Shown here: positions 1-6,973 of the stretch, piece after piece | Numbering within the stretch: position 1 is the stretch's first letter | Layout: each line of letters begins with the position of its first letter | Source: Avoscillospira sp045580485 | GTDB lineage: Bacteria; Bacillota; Clostridia; Oscillospirales; Oscillospiraceae | NCBI GenBank assembly: GCA_045580485.1 | Contig: JAZNNW010000036.1 | Location: 1 to 12,496, forward strand | Length of the DNA stretch: 12,496 nt | Direction: 5' to 3' | Program-made: the position numbers and the translations under genes | Notes under the pieces: model-generated | Told to the model about the DNA's origin: nothing | Database searches by the model: none | Seen by the model: the letters and a program-made list of their open reading frames with translations, nothing else

Positions 1-728
1 CGCTGCATCATGCCGTCCTTGACGCCCTGGATCAGTTCTTCGGGAGTGAAGGGTTCTTCCATGAAGAACTTGTCCATCAGCTCTTCGCTGGTCTCAGCGA
101 CCTGCTCGGACAGAGCTGCCAGATACTCTTCCAGATGGGCTTCGGCTTCGGCAGTCAGAGCCATATCGTTGCCCTGGGTGTCTCTTGCGGTCTTGCTCAG
201 CAGGTCCACCAGGCCCACGCACTTTTCGCCCTGCATAATGGGGAACTGCATGGGAACGACGGAGTTGCCGAACTGGGCACGGAGATCTTCCACGACCTTG
301 AAGTAGTTGGCATGGTCTTCATCCATCTTGGAGACATAGAACATGGTGGGCTTGCCGCAGTCCTTCATGGCCTTCCAGGCCTTCTCAGTACCGACAGCAA
401 TGCCGCTCTTTGCAGTCAGAACGATGATGCCAGCATCAGCAACACGCAGAGACTGGACGATCTCACCGGCGAAATCGAAAACGCCGGGGTTATCCAGCAG
501 ATTGATCTTGCAGCCTTCAAATTCAACCGGGATCAGAGAGGTAGAAATGGAATTCTGCCGCTTGATCTCTTCGGGATCAAAGTCAGAAACGGTATTGCCG
601 TCAGCAATGGAACCCAGACGGTCGGTGCCGCCGGTCATAAACAGCATATCCTCAGCCAGCATGGTCTTGCCGTCGCCGCCATGGCCCAGCAGAGCAACAT
701 TTCGAATGTTCTTAGCAGTATAGCTCAT
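1..728 (-). CDS. Elongation factor G-like GTPase (EF-G paralogue), N-terminal part, cut by window edge
   Basis: The visible 242 residues are the GTP-binding domain of an EF-G-like protein; the rest lies left of the window. Seen: G1 P-loop GHGGDGKT at residues 15-22, a switch-I-like RQNSIST stretch near 57-63, G3 as DNPGVFDF at 79-86 (EF-G has DTPGH), and SKMD at 133-136 in the G4 position instead of NKxD. The GHGG-type P-loop and relaxed G3/G4 match the clostridial EF-G-like group, a paralogue of housekeeping FusA whose role is poorly known, rather than FusA itself, which has AHIDAGKT. ATG at 728 is preceded by AAAGGAG at about 740-746, which fixes the start. It has its own promoter at 811-839. 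Family assignment is firm. Translocation activity, or any ribosome-linked role, is inference, and the altered G4 may change nucleotide preference. Confidence 0.88.
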   Translation of the reverse strand, partial: MSYTAKNIRNVALLGHGGDGKTMLAEDMLFMTGGTDRLGSIADGNTVSDFDPEEIKRQNSISTSLIPVEFEGCKINLLDNPGVFDFAGEIVQSLRVADAGIIVLTAKSGIAVGTEKAWKAMKDCGKPTMFYVSKMDEDHANYFKVVEDLRAQFGNSVVPMQFPIMQGEKCVGLVDLLSKTARDTQGNDMALTAEAEAHLEEYLAALSEQVAETSEELMDKFFMEEPFTPEELIQGVKDGMMQ

Positions 729-749
729 AAAGTTTGTAACTCCTTTCTT

Positions 750-800
750 CGGGTCCGTGGCAAACACTATGACCCGGTCAGGCGATCCCTTTTACCGCCT
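750..800 (-). promoter_or_regulatory. Two inverted repeats in the leader of the EF-G-like gene
   Basis: The leader contains a 5-bp pair aggcg/cgcct (780-784 with 796-800) and a 6-bp pair cgggtc/gacccg (750-755 with 771-776), ahead of the ribosome site. They could form two small hairpins in the mRNA. No T run follows and no riboswitch consensus is recognisable, so a regulatory role is only a possibility. Confidence 0.3.
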
Positions 801-810
801 AACTCTTTAG

Positions 811-839
811 ATTATAAAACAAACGCCAAACGATTGCAA
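811..839 (-). promoter_or_regulatory. Sigma-A-type promoter of the EF-G-like gene
   Basis: On the minus strand the sequence reads TTGCAA (834-839), exactly 17 bases, then a perfect TATAAT (811-816). Transcription would start near 804, giving a leader of about 75 nt. It is the closest match to consensus in the window and indicates strong expression of the EF-G-like gene, independent of the upstream rlmB unit. Confidence 0.8.
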
Positions 840-910
840 ATATATTCTTCCGTTTCCGGGTTTTACGGGGAATTTTTGTGCCATTTGGCAAAAATCACAC
901 TGTATTTTTA

Positions 911-2959
911 TTAGCTTTTCCCAACAAGTCCTGTTGTCAGCAGTCCGGGAAGGAGCCACAGAAGCTGGTACAGAAGCAGATTTGCTGCCGAAGCGGCGGA
1001 ATCCGCACCCAGATAAGTGAGCAAAAACAGCAATCCCATGCCGATGAGACCGGCAAGGAGCGCCACCAGAACCGCCTTATGGACAGTCCTTCTGAGCTGC
1101 CGTCCGCCGGTGACGGCGGCGGCAAAGGCAGCGAAGCTGTCCTTGGACATCAATGCACCCTGCTGACCGTTTTTGCCTGCCTCGGGCGCAGACAGCTTTG
1201 CCCGCTCTGCCACCATGGGGAATTCCAGTCGGTCTGCCGGGACTTTATAGCGCTTTTTCACCAGTCCGGGCGTGATCATAAAATCTCTTGTTGCCAGAAT
1301 GGGGGTCAAGCCGCTGCTGTGCAAAACCTGATGGAGACCGGATTTGGTACCCGATGCAGGGGTATAGCTGAGGGCAAACACACCCACCAGTTCCCGGTTG
1401 ACGGAGATATAGACCGCCGACTGGACACGGGTGCCTTCCGGCACCTGCACACCCATGAGCCGCATGAAGGCCAGAGAGCCAAGGAGTACCACATCGCCTC
1501 TGATCTCGGCGCCCACGCCGCCGCCTTCATACTGGCGGAAGGTATCCACCGTATAACGGCGACCGTTTTCTTCCTTCATGACCGTCTCAAACAGAGGCAG
1601 AAGACCACTGCCAGCCGCCTGCACCACGGCGGTGGCATAGCCCACCACCTGCCGCACAGGCAGTTCAGTAAACATTTTCATGCCGTTCATGGAGATGTTG
1701 TCTGAGGGGAACAGGTCGTGATCCTCCATGACAATGCCGCCTTCTCCGCTGAGGAGTTTGGCACCCCGCCAGCCGCAGATGGCTGCGCCGGCCTTGCTGA
1801 GCCGATGGGCCAGAATACTGAAGGGACGGCAGCAGGCAATAAATCCGCCAACGGGCAGTGCTGCTGTGAGAAGTCCTGCCCACGCCCACAGGAAATTGCT
1901 GCCTGCAAAGGCTGCCAGAACCGCCAGAAGGAAGGTCAGTACACCGGCAATAGGCACATAGACACGCATGGTCTTCTGGGCGGCATCGGGAGCTTCCAGC
2001 ATGGCGGTGAAATCTTCCAGAGAGCCTTCCTGCCGGAAAATGCAGTCCAGGTCATGCCATGCCTTTTCCTCTTTTACAGCCGCAACCGGATTCTCCATAG
2101 ACAGGACGGTTTTCAAGGTGCGCCACTTGGCTTTCTTTTCCAGGGCCACAGAACGCAGGGCCACCAGCAGTGCCAGAGAAGCTGTGCCGCAGAAGGGCAC
2201 TCGACCTGCCGGAATGGCAAAAAAGGCATCTGCCACCGTGATGACGACCGTCAGAACCAGCATGGTCATCAGGTCGAATTTCAACTTCAGAGCAAGGTAC
2301 ACGCCCCGAATGAACACATCGGCAGACAGGACACTCTGTGCCAGCAGAAGTGCCAGCATAAAAACAGAGAAGGTGCTGCCGAGGTTGGTCAGATCCAGCT
2401 TGCCCAGAGGATACCGGCTCAGCAGAAGCAGCACCGCCTGCACGGCAAACATCATGCCACAGGCCATGGACCGCAGGCGCAGGGTGCCGCCCTTGGCATA
2501 GGCTGCACAGGCATCCTCCGCTGAGGGATAGACCACTTCCGGTTCGTTTCTGCGCTCTGCTCTGCGCTTGGCACGGAGTGCCTTCTTCCGCTGCCGTGTC
2601 AGACGGCGGAAGCGGCGCTGCTCTCTTCTTGCTGCTCTGCGTTCTTCCCTCAACTGTGCCTTGTCCGGTTCGGGGATCTCCGGCTCTTCCGGCATCTGCA
2701 CCGGCTCCAGCCGCGGCAGCTCCGGTTCCGGTTCTTCCTCCACATCACCAATGGGCGCAAATCGGACCGTATCACCGGAAAAGTCTGCAGCAGGCTTCAC
2801 TTCCGGTACGGAAACGGTCTCCTGCTGGAGGATGGTCTGCACCTGCTCCGGCTCCTGTGTCCAGCCGCCGAACTCCCGCATGATGTCCTCCAGGTCGTAC
2901 TGCTCCACAGGAGCTTCATTATTCAGTTGAAGTTCCAGTTCCTGTGGATCTTTTTCCAT
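911..2959 (-). CDS. P1B-ATPase-like membrane protein lacking the catalytic motifs (putative pseudo-ATPase)
   Basis: A 682-residue protein of unknown function. Residues 1-100 are acidic and proline-rich; 101-137 are extremely Arg-rich and basic; then come about eight hydrophobic segments near 164-181, 194-214, 229-250, 257-272, 332-353, 358-378, 627-649 and 659-679. Four helices, a short loop (about 60 residues), two helices, a loop of about 250 residues and two more helices is the layout of a P1B metal ATPase. Where DKTGT is expected there is EDHDLFP (412-418); TGD appears as TRD (557-559); there is no GDGxND, no A-domain TGE and no CPC metal site (CCRP at 376-379). The fold is probably kept and the pump chemistry lost. 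ATG at 2959 has AGGAG at 2966-2970 and lies 16 bases after rlmB, so the two are probably cotranscribed. The P-ATPase relationship is inferred from layout and faint motif similarity. Confidence 0.72.
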   Translation of the reverse strand: MEKDPQELELQLNNEAPVEQYDLEDIMREFGGWTQEPEQVQTILQQETVSVPEVKPAADFSGDTVRFAPIGDVEEEPEPELPRLEPVQMPEEPEIPEPDKAQLREERRAARREQRRFRRLTRQRKKALRAKRRAERRNEPEVVYPSAEDACAAYAKGGTLRLRSMACGMMFAVQAVLLLLSRYPLGKLDLTNLGSTFSVFMLALLLAQSVLSADVFIRGVYLALKLKFDLMTMLVLTVVITVADAFFAIPAGRVPFCGTASLALLVALRSVALEKKAKWRTLKTVLSMENPVAAVKEEKAWHDLDCIFRQEGSLEDFTAMLEAPDAAQKTMRVYVPIAGVLTFLLAVLAAFAGSNFLWAWAGLLTAALPVGGFIACCRPFSILAHRLSKAGAAICGWRGAKLLSGEGGIVMEDHDLFPSDNISMNGMKMFTELPVRQVVGYATAVVQAAGSGLLPLFETVMKEENGRRYTVDTFRQYEGGGVGAEIRGDVVLLGSLAFMRLMGVQVPEGTRVQSAVYISVNRELVGVFALSYTPASGTKSGLHQVLHSSGLTPILATRDFMITPGLVKKRYKVPADRLEFPMVAERAKLSAPEAGKNGQQGALMSKDSFAAFAAAVTGGRQLRRTVHKAVLVALLAGLIGMGLLFLLTYLGADSAASAANLLLYQLLWLLPGLLTTGLVGKS

Positions 2960-2975
2960 GATTTTCTCCTAATAA

Positions 2976-3779
2976 TCAGATTCTCTGACGCAGGGCTTCG
3001 TAAAGCAAAATGGAAGCTGCGGCAGAAGCGTTCAAGGAAGAGATCTGTCCCTTCATGGGGATGCGCACCAGCACATCGCAGCTCTCCTCCACCAGACGGC
3101 TCATGCCCTGACCTTCATTGCCGATAACAATTGCCGTTGCGCCCTTGAAATCCGCATGGTACAGGTCGGTTTTTCCGCCGCCTGCTGCACCGTAGACCCA
3201 GATACCTTCTTTTTTCAGATCCCGGATGGTGGCTGCCATGTTGCTGACACGGGCAACGGGCATATACTCCACCGCACCGGCAGAGGTCTTCGAGACCACT
3301 GCCGTCAAGCCTACGCTTCTGCGCTTGGGAATAATGACGCCGTGGGCTCCGGCACACTCTGCCGTTCGCAGAATGGCACCCAGATTATGGGGGTCGGTCA
3401 GTTCGTCACACAGCACCAGCAGAGGGGCTTCGCCCTTTTCTGCGGCTTTTTGGAGAATTTCCTCCACTGTGACATAATCATGTGCCGCAACTTGAGCCAT
3501 AATACCCTGGTGGGCACCTGTGGGGCTCATCATATCCAGCTTACGGCGGTCCGTTGCCACCACAACAGCACCGGCTTCCTTGGCCTGTGCCGCCAGACGG
3601 GCAAGCGCCTTATCCGTATCGCCGGAGGCCAGAAACACCTTGTCAATGGCTCTGCCGCTTTTCAATGCCTCGGTAACGGCATTGCGGCCTTCGATCATAT
3701 CCTCTGCCAGTTCCCGGCGTTCTTCCCGTTTTTCACGGAAGTCTCCCTTACGGGGACGGTCATTTCTCTTTTCGTTCAT
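2976..3779 (-). CDS. rlmB: 23S rRNA (guanosine-2'-O-)-methyltransferase RlmB, SPOUT/TrmH family
   Basis: Expected to methylate the 2'-OH of a conserved 23S rRNA guanosine (G2251 in E. coli) using S-adenosylmethionine. Residues 1-26 are a charged extension common in Firmicute members. An L30e-like RNA-binding domain begins with MIEGRNAV at 28-35. The SPOUT domain follows with motif 1 TDPHNLGAILRTA (128-140), motif 2 IVIGNEGQGM (217-226) and motif 3 IPMKGQISSLNASAA (240-254), including the conserved Arg138, Glu222 and Asn250. At 267 residues it is full length for the family. The codon before ATG 3779 is an in-frame TAA, so the start cannot be further upstream; the ribosome site is weak (GGTGTG). 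First gene of a unit with the pseudo-ATPase. The exact target nucleotide is inferred from the family; TrmH-family relatives modify other positions. Confidence 0.9.
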   Translation of the reverse strand: MNEKRNDRPRKGDFREKREERRELAEDMIEGRNAVTEALKSGRAIDKVFLASGDTDKALARLAAQAKEAGAVVVATDRRKLDMMSPTGAHQGIMAQVAAHDYVTVEEILQKAAEKGEAPLLVLCDELTDPHNLGAILRTAECAGAHGVIIPKRRSVGLTAVVSKTSAGAVEYMPVARVSNMAATIRDLKKEGIWVYGAAGGGKTDLYHADFKGATAIVIGNEGQGMSRLVEESCDVLVRIPMKGQISSLNASAAASILLYEALRQRI

Positions 3780-3819
3780 TTACTCACACCATCTTTCATG
3801 GGATAGCATATCAGAATAT

Positions 3820-3848
3820 AGTATAGCAGGAATCCCCTTCGGTTACAA
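3820..3848 (-). promoter_or_regulatory. Sigma-A-type promoter of rlmB
   Basis: Minus strand: TTGTAA (3843-3848), 17-base spacer, TATACT (3820-3825, one mismatch to TATAAT). The predicted start near 3813 leaves a leader of about 33 nt. The -35 and its two downstream bases form TTGTAACC, the same word found inverted at the ftsH promoter. Confidence 0.7.
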
Positions 3849-3916
3849 CCCAAAACCGCCAAAATTTCACAGTTTCTCCCTTTTTCCAATTCATAGAAAT
3901 TTTACACCCATTTCGC

Positions 3917-3945
3917 TTGTAACCAACGGGTTTCTATGGTAAAAT
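3917..3945 (+). promoter_or_regulatory. Extended -10 promoter of ftsH-mscS
   Basis: TTGTAA (3917-3922), 17-base spacer, TAAAAT (3940-3945, one mismatch), with a TGn element at 3937-3939 directly before the -10. Transcription would begin near 3952, giving a very short leader (about 28 nt) that is mostly ribosome-binding site. It faces away from the rlmB promoter about 70 bases to the left. Confidence 0.7.
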
Positions 3946-3964
3946 TAGTCTTAATCTGCCTGAA

Positions 3965-3971
3965 AAGGAGG
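3965..3971 (+). promoter_or_regulatory. Ribosome-binding site that fixes the ftsH TTG start
   Basis: AAGGAGG, fully complementary to the 16S anti-SD core, ends 8 bases before TTG at 3980. No ATG or GTG in that frame lies at a usable distance, so TTG is the start despite being a rare codon. Confidence 0.8.
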
Positions 3972-3979
3972 CACATATC

Positions 3980-5929
3980 TTGGAATACGATCCCAAAAAG
4001 AAAACGCCCAACAAAAACAATCCGCAGGGCGATCCCGATCAGCCCAAACAACCCAAGAAAATCCTCAGTCTGATCGTGGTTGCTCTGGTGTTTACGGTTA
4101 TCATCAATCTGATCCACACTGCCATCACCAATTCTTATCTGCAGAAGATCACCTATTCCGATTTCATCGATTATCTGCGAACCGGGCAGGTGGCTGAGGT
4201 GGAGGTCAAGGAAGACCGCTTCCTGATCCTCACCAAAGCAGAAATGGAAAAGCCGGAAAGCAAGCGAATCGTCTACTACACCGGTCGTATGACCGATTAC
4301 ACCGACGGCAGGCTGATTGAACAAATGGAAGCCATCGGCGTAACAACAGACGGTCATATTGTGGAGGAAATGAGCCCCATTCTGTCCGTTCTGATTTCCT
4401 GGGTCATGCCTCTGCTCATGTTCTATCTGCTGTTCTCCATCCTCACCCGCTCCATGGGCAAGCACATGGGCGGCGGTATCGGCGGCATCGGTCAGAGCAA
4501 GGCCAAGATGTATATGGAAAAGGAGACCGGCGTGACCTTTGCCGATGTGGCAGGTCAGGATGAAGCCAAGGAATCTCTGGTGGAGATCATCGATTTCCTT
4601 CACCATCCCCAGAAATACACAGCCATCGGCGCAAAGCTCCCCAAGGGTGCCCTTCTGGTTGGCTCTCCCGGTACCGGCAAGACTCTCCTTGCCAAGGCCG
4701 TAGCCGGCGAAGCCAAAGTTCCCTTCTTCTCCATCTCCGGCTCCGATTTTGTGGAAATGTTCGTAGGCGTCGGCGCCAGCCGTGTCCGTGACCTGTTCCA
4801 GCAGGCATCCAAGGTGGCTCCCGCCATTGTGTTCATCGATGAGATCGATGCCATCGGACGGACCAGAGATTCCCGGTTCGGCGGCAACGATGAACGGGAA
4901 CAGACCCTTAATCAGTTGTTGGCAGAGTTAGACGGCTTCGACTCCAGCAAGGGCGTGGTCATTCTGGCTGCCACCAACCGTCCCGAGATTCTGGACAAGG
5001 CACTGCTCCGTCCCGGTCGTTTTGACCGCCGCATTGAAGTGGACCGTCCCAACCTTCAGGGTCGTTATCAGACCCTCCGTGTTCACACCAAGAATATCAA
5101 GCTGGCAGAGGATGTGGATCTGCAGAAGATCGCGCAGGCCACTGCCGGTGCTGTGGGCGCAGACCTTGCCAATCTGGTCAATGAAGCCGCCCTGCGGGCT
5201 GTTCGTCTGGGCCGCAAGACCGTCAATCAGGAAGATTTGCTGGTCTCCTTTGAAGTGGTCATCGCCGGTACAGAGAAAAAGGGCACCGTCCTCACGGAAA
5301 CAGAAAAGCGCATGGTGGCCTATCACGAAGTGGGTCATGCACTGGTCTCTGCTCTGCAAAAGCACACCATGCCCGTGACCAAGATCACCATTGTTCCCCA
5401 CACCTCCGGTGCACTGGGCTACACCCTGCATATGCCGGAGGAGGAAAAGTTCCTCTCCTCCAGAGAAGAGCTCCTTACAGAACTGGAAACGCTGCTGGCA
5501 GGCCGTGCCGCCGAGCAGATCGTCTTCGGCTCCATGACCACCGGCGCTGCCAATGACATTGAGCGTGCCACCGAAGTGGCACGGCGGATGATCACCCAGT
5601 ACGGCATGAGCGAAAAGTTCGGCCTTATGGCGCTTTCCACCGTCTCCAATCCCTATCTGGACGGCAGCACCATGATGAACTGCGCCGATGTGACTGCTGC
5701 ACAGGCCGATGAAGAGATCAAGGTCCTGCTGGCAAATTGCTATGAAAACGCCTGCCGTGTCCTCAGTGAAAACAGAGCCCTGCTGGATGAGATCGCCCTG
5801 TTCCTGCTCCAGAAGGAGACCATCACCGGCGACGAGTTCATGACCTATGTCAACGCCGACAAGAAGGCTTTGCCGGAAGCTGCCGAGGAAGCACCTTCCG
5901 ATGAAGATAATACGAAAGAAAGTGAGTGA
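3980..5929 (+). CDS. ftsH: ATP-dependent zinc metalloprotease FtsH
   Basis: Membrane-anchored AAA+ protease that extracts and degrades damaged membrane proteins and some short-lived regulators, working as a hexamer with its catalytic part in the cytoplasm. Layout: Lys/Pro-rich N-tail (1-27), TM1 about 28-49, extracytoplasmic domain about 50-133, TM2 about 134-155, AAA+ domain with Walker A GSPGTGKT (228-235), pore loop MFVGVG (260-265), Walker B VFIDEID (284-290) and second region of homology RPGRFDR (344-350), then the M41 protease with zinc motif HEVGH (449-453) and the likely third ligand Asp526 in the ANDIERA stretch. At 649 residues it is normal length, with an acidic C-terminal tail. 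Walker A has Ser where GPPGTGKT is usual; catalytic residues are intact. Starts at TTG after AAGGAGG. It is followed 5 bases later by an MscS channel and shares their terminator. Confidence 0.97.
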   Translation: MEYDPKKKTPNKNNPQGDPDQPKQPKKILSLIVVALVFTVIINLIHTAITNSYLQKITYSDFIDYLRTGQVAEVEVKEDRFLILTKAEMEKPESKRIVYYTGRMTDYTDGRLIEQMEAIGVTTDGHIVEEMSPILSVLISWVMPLLMFYLLFSILTRSMGKHMGGGIGGIGQSKAKMYMEKETGVTFADVAGQDEAKESLVEIIDFLHHPQKYTAIGAKLPKGALLVGSPGTGKTLLAKAVAGEAKVPFFSISGSDFVEMFVGVGASRVRDLFQQASKVAPAIVFIDEIDAIGRTRDSRFGGNDEREQTLNQLLAELDGFDSSKGVVILAATNRPEILDKALLRPGRFDRRIEVDRPNLQGRYQTLRVHTKNIKLAEDVDLQKIAQATAGAVGADLANLVNEAALRAVRLGRKTVNQEDLLVSFEVVIAGTEKKGTVLTETEKRMVAYHEVGHALVSALQKHTMPVTKITIVPHTSGALGYTLHMPEEEKFLSSREELLTELETLLAGRAAEQIVFGSMTTGAANDIERATEVARRMITQYGMSEKFGLMALSTVSNPYLDGSTMMNCADVTAAQADEEIKVLLANCYENACRVLSENRALLDEIALFLLQKETITGDEFMTYVNADKKALPEAAEEAPSDEDNTKESE

Positions 5930-5934
5930 TATCC

Positions 5935-6744
5935 ATGACCGCATCATCCGGAAATTCCTTTGCTGCCCTGTGGTCTGCCATTGTGCTGATCGCCCCCGCT
6001 ATTTTGAAGGCAGCCCTTCTGCTGATCGTCTGCCTCATCGTCTCCCGTATTCTGCTGGCTGCCTCCGGCAAGCTGCTGAACAAGAGCAAGCTGGATAAGA
6101 GCCTCCATGCCATTATTCGCTCCACTTTGAAGGTCCTTTTGATCTTCCTGACCATCATGATCGTGGCGCCTGCCCTGGGCATCGATACCGCCTCCCTGCT
6201 GGCGGTGCTGAGTATCGCCGGTGTTGCCGTCTCCCTGTCCATTCAGGGGATTCTGGGCAACTTCTTCAGCGGCGTGACACTGCTCATGTCCAAGCCCTAC
6301 AAGATCGGTGATTTCGTCACCATCGGCGGTCAGACCGGCACCATTGTGGAGACCGGACTCACCCACACCAAGCTCCACACGCTGGACAACCAGGTCATTC
6401 TGGTGCCCAACAGCAGCGTCACCTCCAACACCATCGTCAATGTCTCCGCCGAGGAGAACAGACGGTTGGATTTTACCTTCACCGCTTCTGCCGATTGCGC
6501 CGAAGATGCTGTCATCGCTGCCATCACCGAGGCAGCACAGATCGATCTGCTGATTCCCGAAGAGCCTGTATTCGTCAAGCTCAGCGGTTTCAAGGACGGA
6601 GCAGTGGAATACACCCTCCGGGTCTGGGTCAAAAACGCCGATTACTGGGATGCAAATTTTGCCATTCTGTCCCGTGTGAAGCAGGCCTATGCCGACCATG
6701 GCATCACCATGGATGTCCCCCATGTCCGCGTCCATACAAATTGA
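5935..6744 (+). CDS. Small-conductance mechanosensitive ion channel, MscS family
   Basis: Probable homoheptameric channel that opens under membrane tension and releases solutes during hypo-osmotic shock. The 269 residues match the minimal MscS size: TM1 about 15-40, TM2 about 61-80, pore helix TM3 about 87-119 rich in Gly/Ala/Ser (AVLSIAGVAVSLSIQGILGN), then the beta domain from KPYKIGDFV (120-128) with VPNSSVTSNTIVN (157-169, compare the IPN..I..N of E. coli MscS), and an alpha/beta C-terminal domain. ATG 5935 is preferred, with GAG at 5924-5926 eight bases upstream; an in-frame GTG at 5926 overlapping the ftsH stop would add three residues. The 5-base gap to ftsH indicates translational coupling. 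The pairing could link membrane-stress proteolysis and osmotic protection, but that is inference. Confidence 0.93.
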   Translation: MTASSGNSFAALWSAIVLIAPAILKAALLLIVCLIVSRILLAASGKLLNKSKLDKSLHAIIRSTLKVLLIFLTIMIVAPALGIDTASLLAVLSIAGVAVSLSIQGILGNFFSGVTLLMSKPYKIGDFVTIGGQTGTIVETGLTHTKLHTLDNQVILVPNSSVTSNTIVNVSAEENRRLDFTFTASADCAEDAVIAAITEAAQIDLLIPEEPVFVKLSGFKDGAVEYTLRVWVKNADYWDANFAILSRVKQAYADHGITMDVPHVRVHTN

Positions 6745-6754
6745 TAGATTTGCA

Positions 6755-6805
6755 ACAAAAATACGGCACAGGAAACAGTTCCTGTGCCGTATTTTTGTCG
6801 TTTTT
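6755..6805 (+). terminator. Rho-independent terminator of ftsH-mscS
   Basis: A perfect 20-bp stem (6755-6774 with 6779-6798) with a 4-base loop acag. The stem ends in a run of A paired with T and is followed by cgttttt. The stem is symmetric and A-rich on the left, so it could also stop transcription from the other side. It lies 11 bases after the mscS stop. Confidence 0.92.
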
Positions 6806-6809
6806 CTCT

Positions 6810-6845
6810 ATCCCCCTCAGGGGGATTTGGTCATTCCTCCAAATC
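6810..6845. repeat. Two overlapping hairpins between the terminator and the cooS promoter
   Basis: A 7-bp stem atccccc/gggggat with a tca loop (6810-6816 with 6820-6826) overlaps by three bases a second 7-bp stem gatttgg/ccaaatc (6824-6830 with 6839-6845). Both lie upstream of the cooS -35, so they would not be in the cooS mRNA. They may be a back-up terminator, a remnant repeat or a protein-binding region. Confidence 0.45.
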
Positions 6846-6868
6846 GTCTAAAAAAACGGCGAATTCCG

Positions 6869-6897
6869 TTGACTTTAGGGGCATTCATTGTTAGAAT
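6869..6897 (+). promoter_or_regulatory. Extended -10 promoter of the cooS-cooC-acsB operon
   Basis: TTGACT (6869-6874, one mismatch to TTGACA), 17-base spacer, TAGAAT (6892-6897, one mismatch), with TGn at 6889-6891. Predicted start near 6904, giving a leader of about 84 nt. Strong core elements suit an operon for an abundant central enzyme. Confidence 0.8.
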
Positions 6898-6921
6898 AAT
6901 GTACAGTCAAATAGAATGCCC
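6879..6921. promoter_or_regulatory. Inverted repeat flanking the cooS -10, candidate operator
   Basis: gggcattc (6879-6886, inside the promoter spacer) is repeated in perfect inverted form as gaatgccc (6914-6921, just after the predicted start), with 27 bases between. A weaker dyad cattgttagaataatg (6885-6900 region) covers the -10. A regulator bound to both arms would block the promoter. No regulator gene is in the window to pair with it. Confidence 0.4.
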
Positions 6922-6923
6922 GA

Positions 6924-6939
6924 ATGCGCCTGAGCGCAT
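6924..6939 (+). promoter_or_regulatory. Hairpin in the cooS leader
   Basis: atgcgc (6924-6929) and gcgcat (6934-6939) form a perfect 6-bp stem with a ctga loop, about 20 nt into the predicted transcript and 48 nt before the start codon. No T run follows. It may stabilise the mRNA; it does not match a riboswitch I know. Confidence 0.4.
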
Positions 6940-6973
6940 CCGGTCATTTGTTGCGAGAAAAACAATTTTGAGT

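Noticed and set aside
874..894. Hairpin tttt-g-tgcc/ggca-aaaa as terminator of the pseudo-ATPase gene
   Set aside because: Only four GC-containing pairs with a bulged G, and no T run follows on the minus strand; read-through to the EF-G-like gene cannot be excluded.
135..914. Plus-strand frame across the EF-G-like gene and its promoter
   Set aside because: Antisense to conserved GTPase motifs and continues through a clear promoter and leader region.
3147..3179. GGGKT in RlmB as a nucleotide-binding P-loop
   Set aside because: It lies in a variable linker of the SPOUT domain at residues 200-204 and lacks the first Gly and spacing of Walker A; chance resemblance.
4928..5947. Long minus-strand frame opposite ftsH
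   Set aside because: Overlaps a fully conserved AAA+ protease; composition is that of an antisense shadow.
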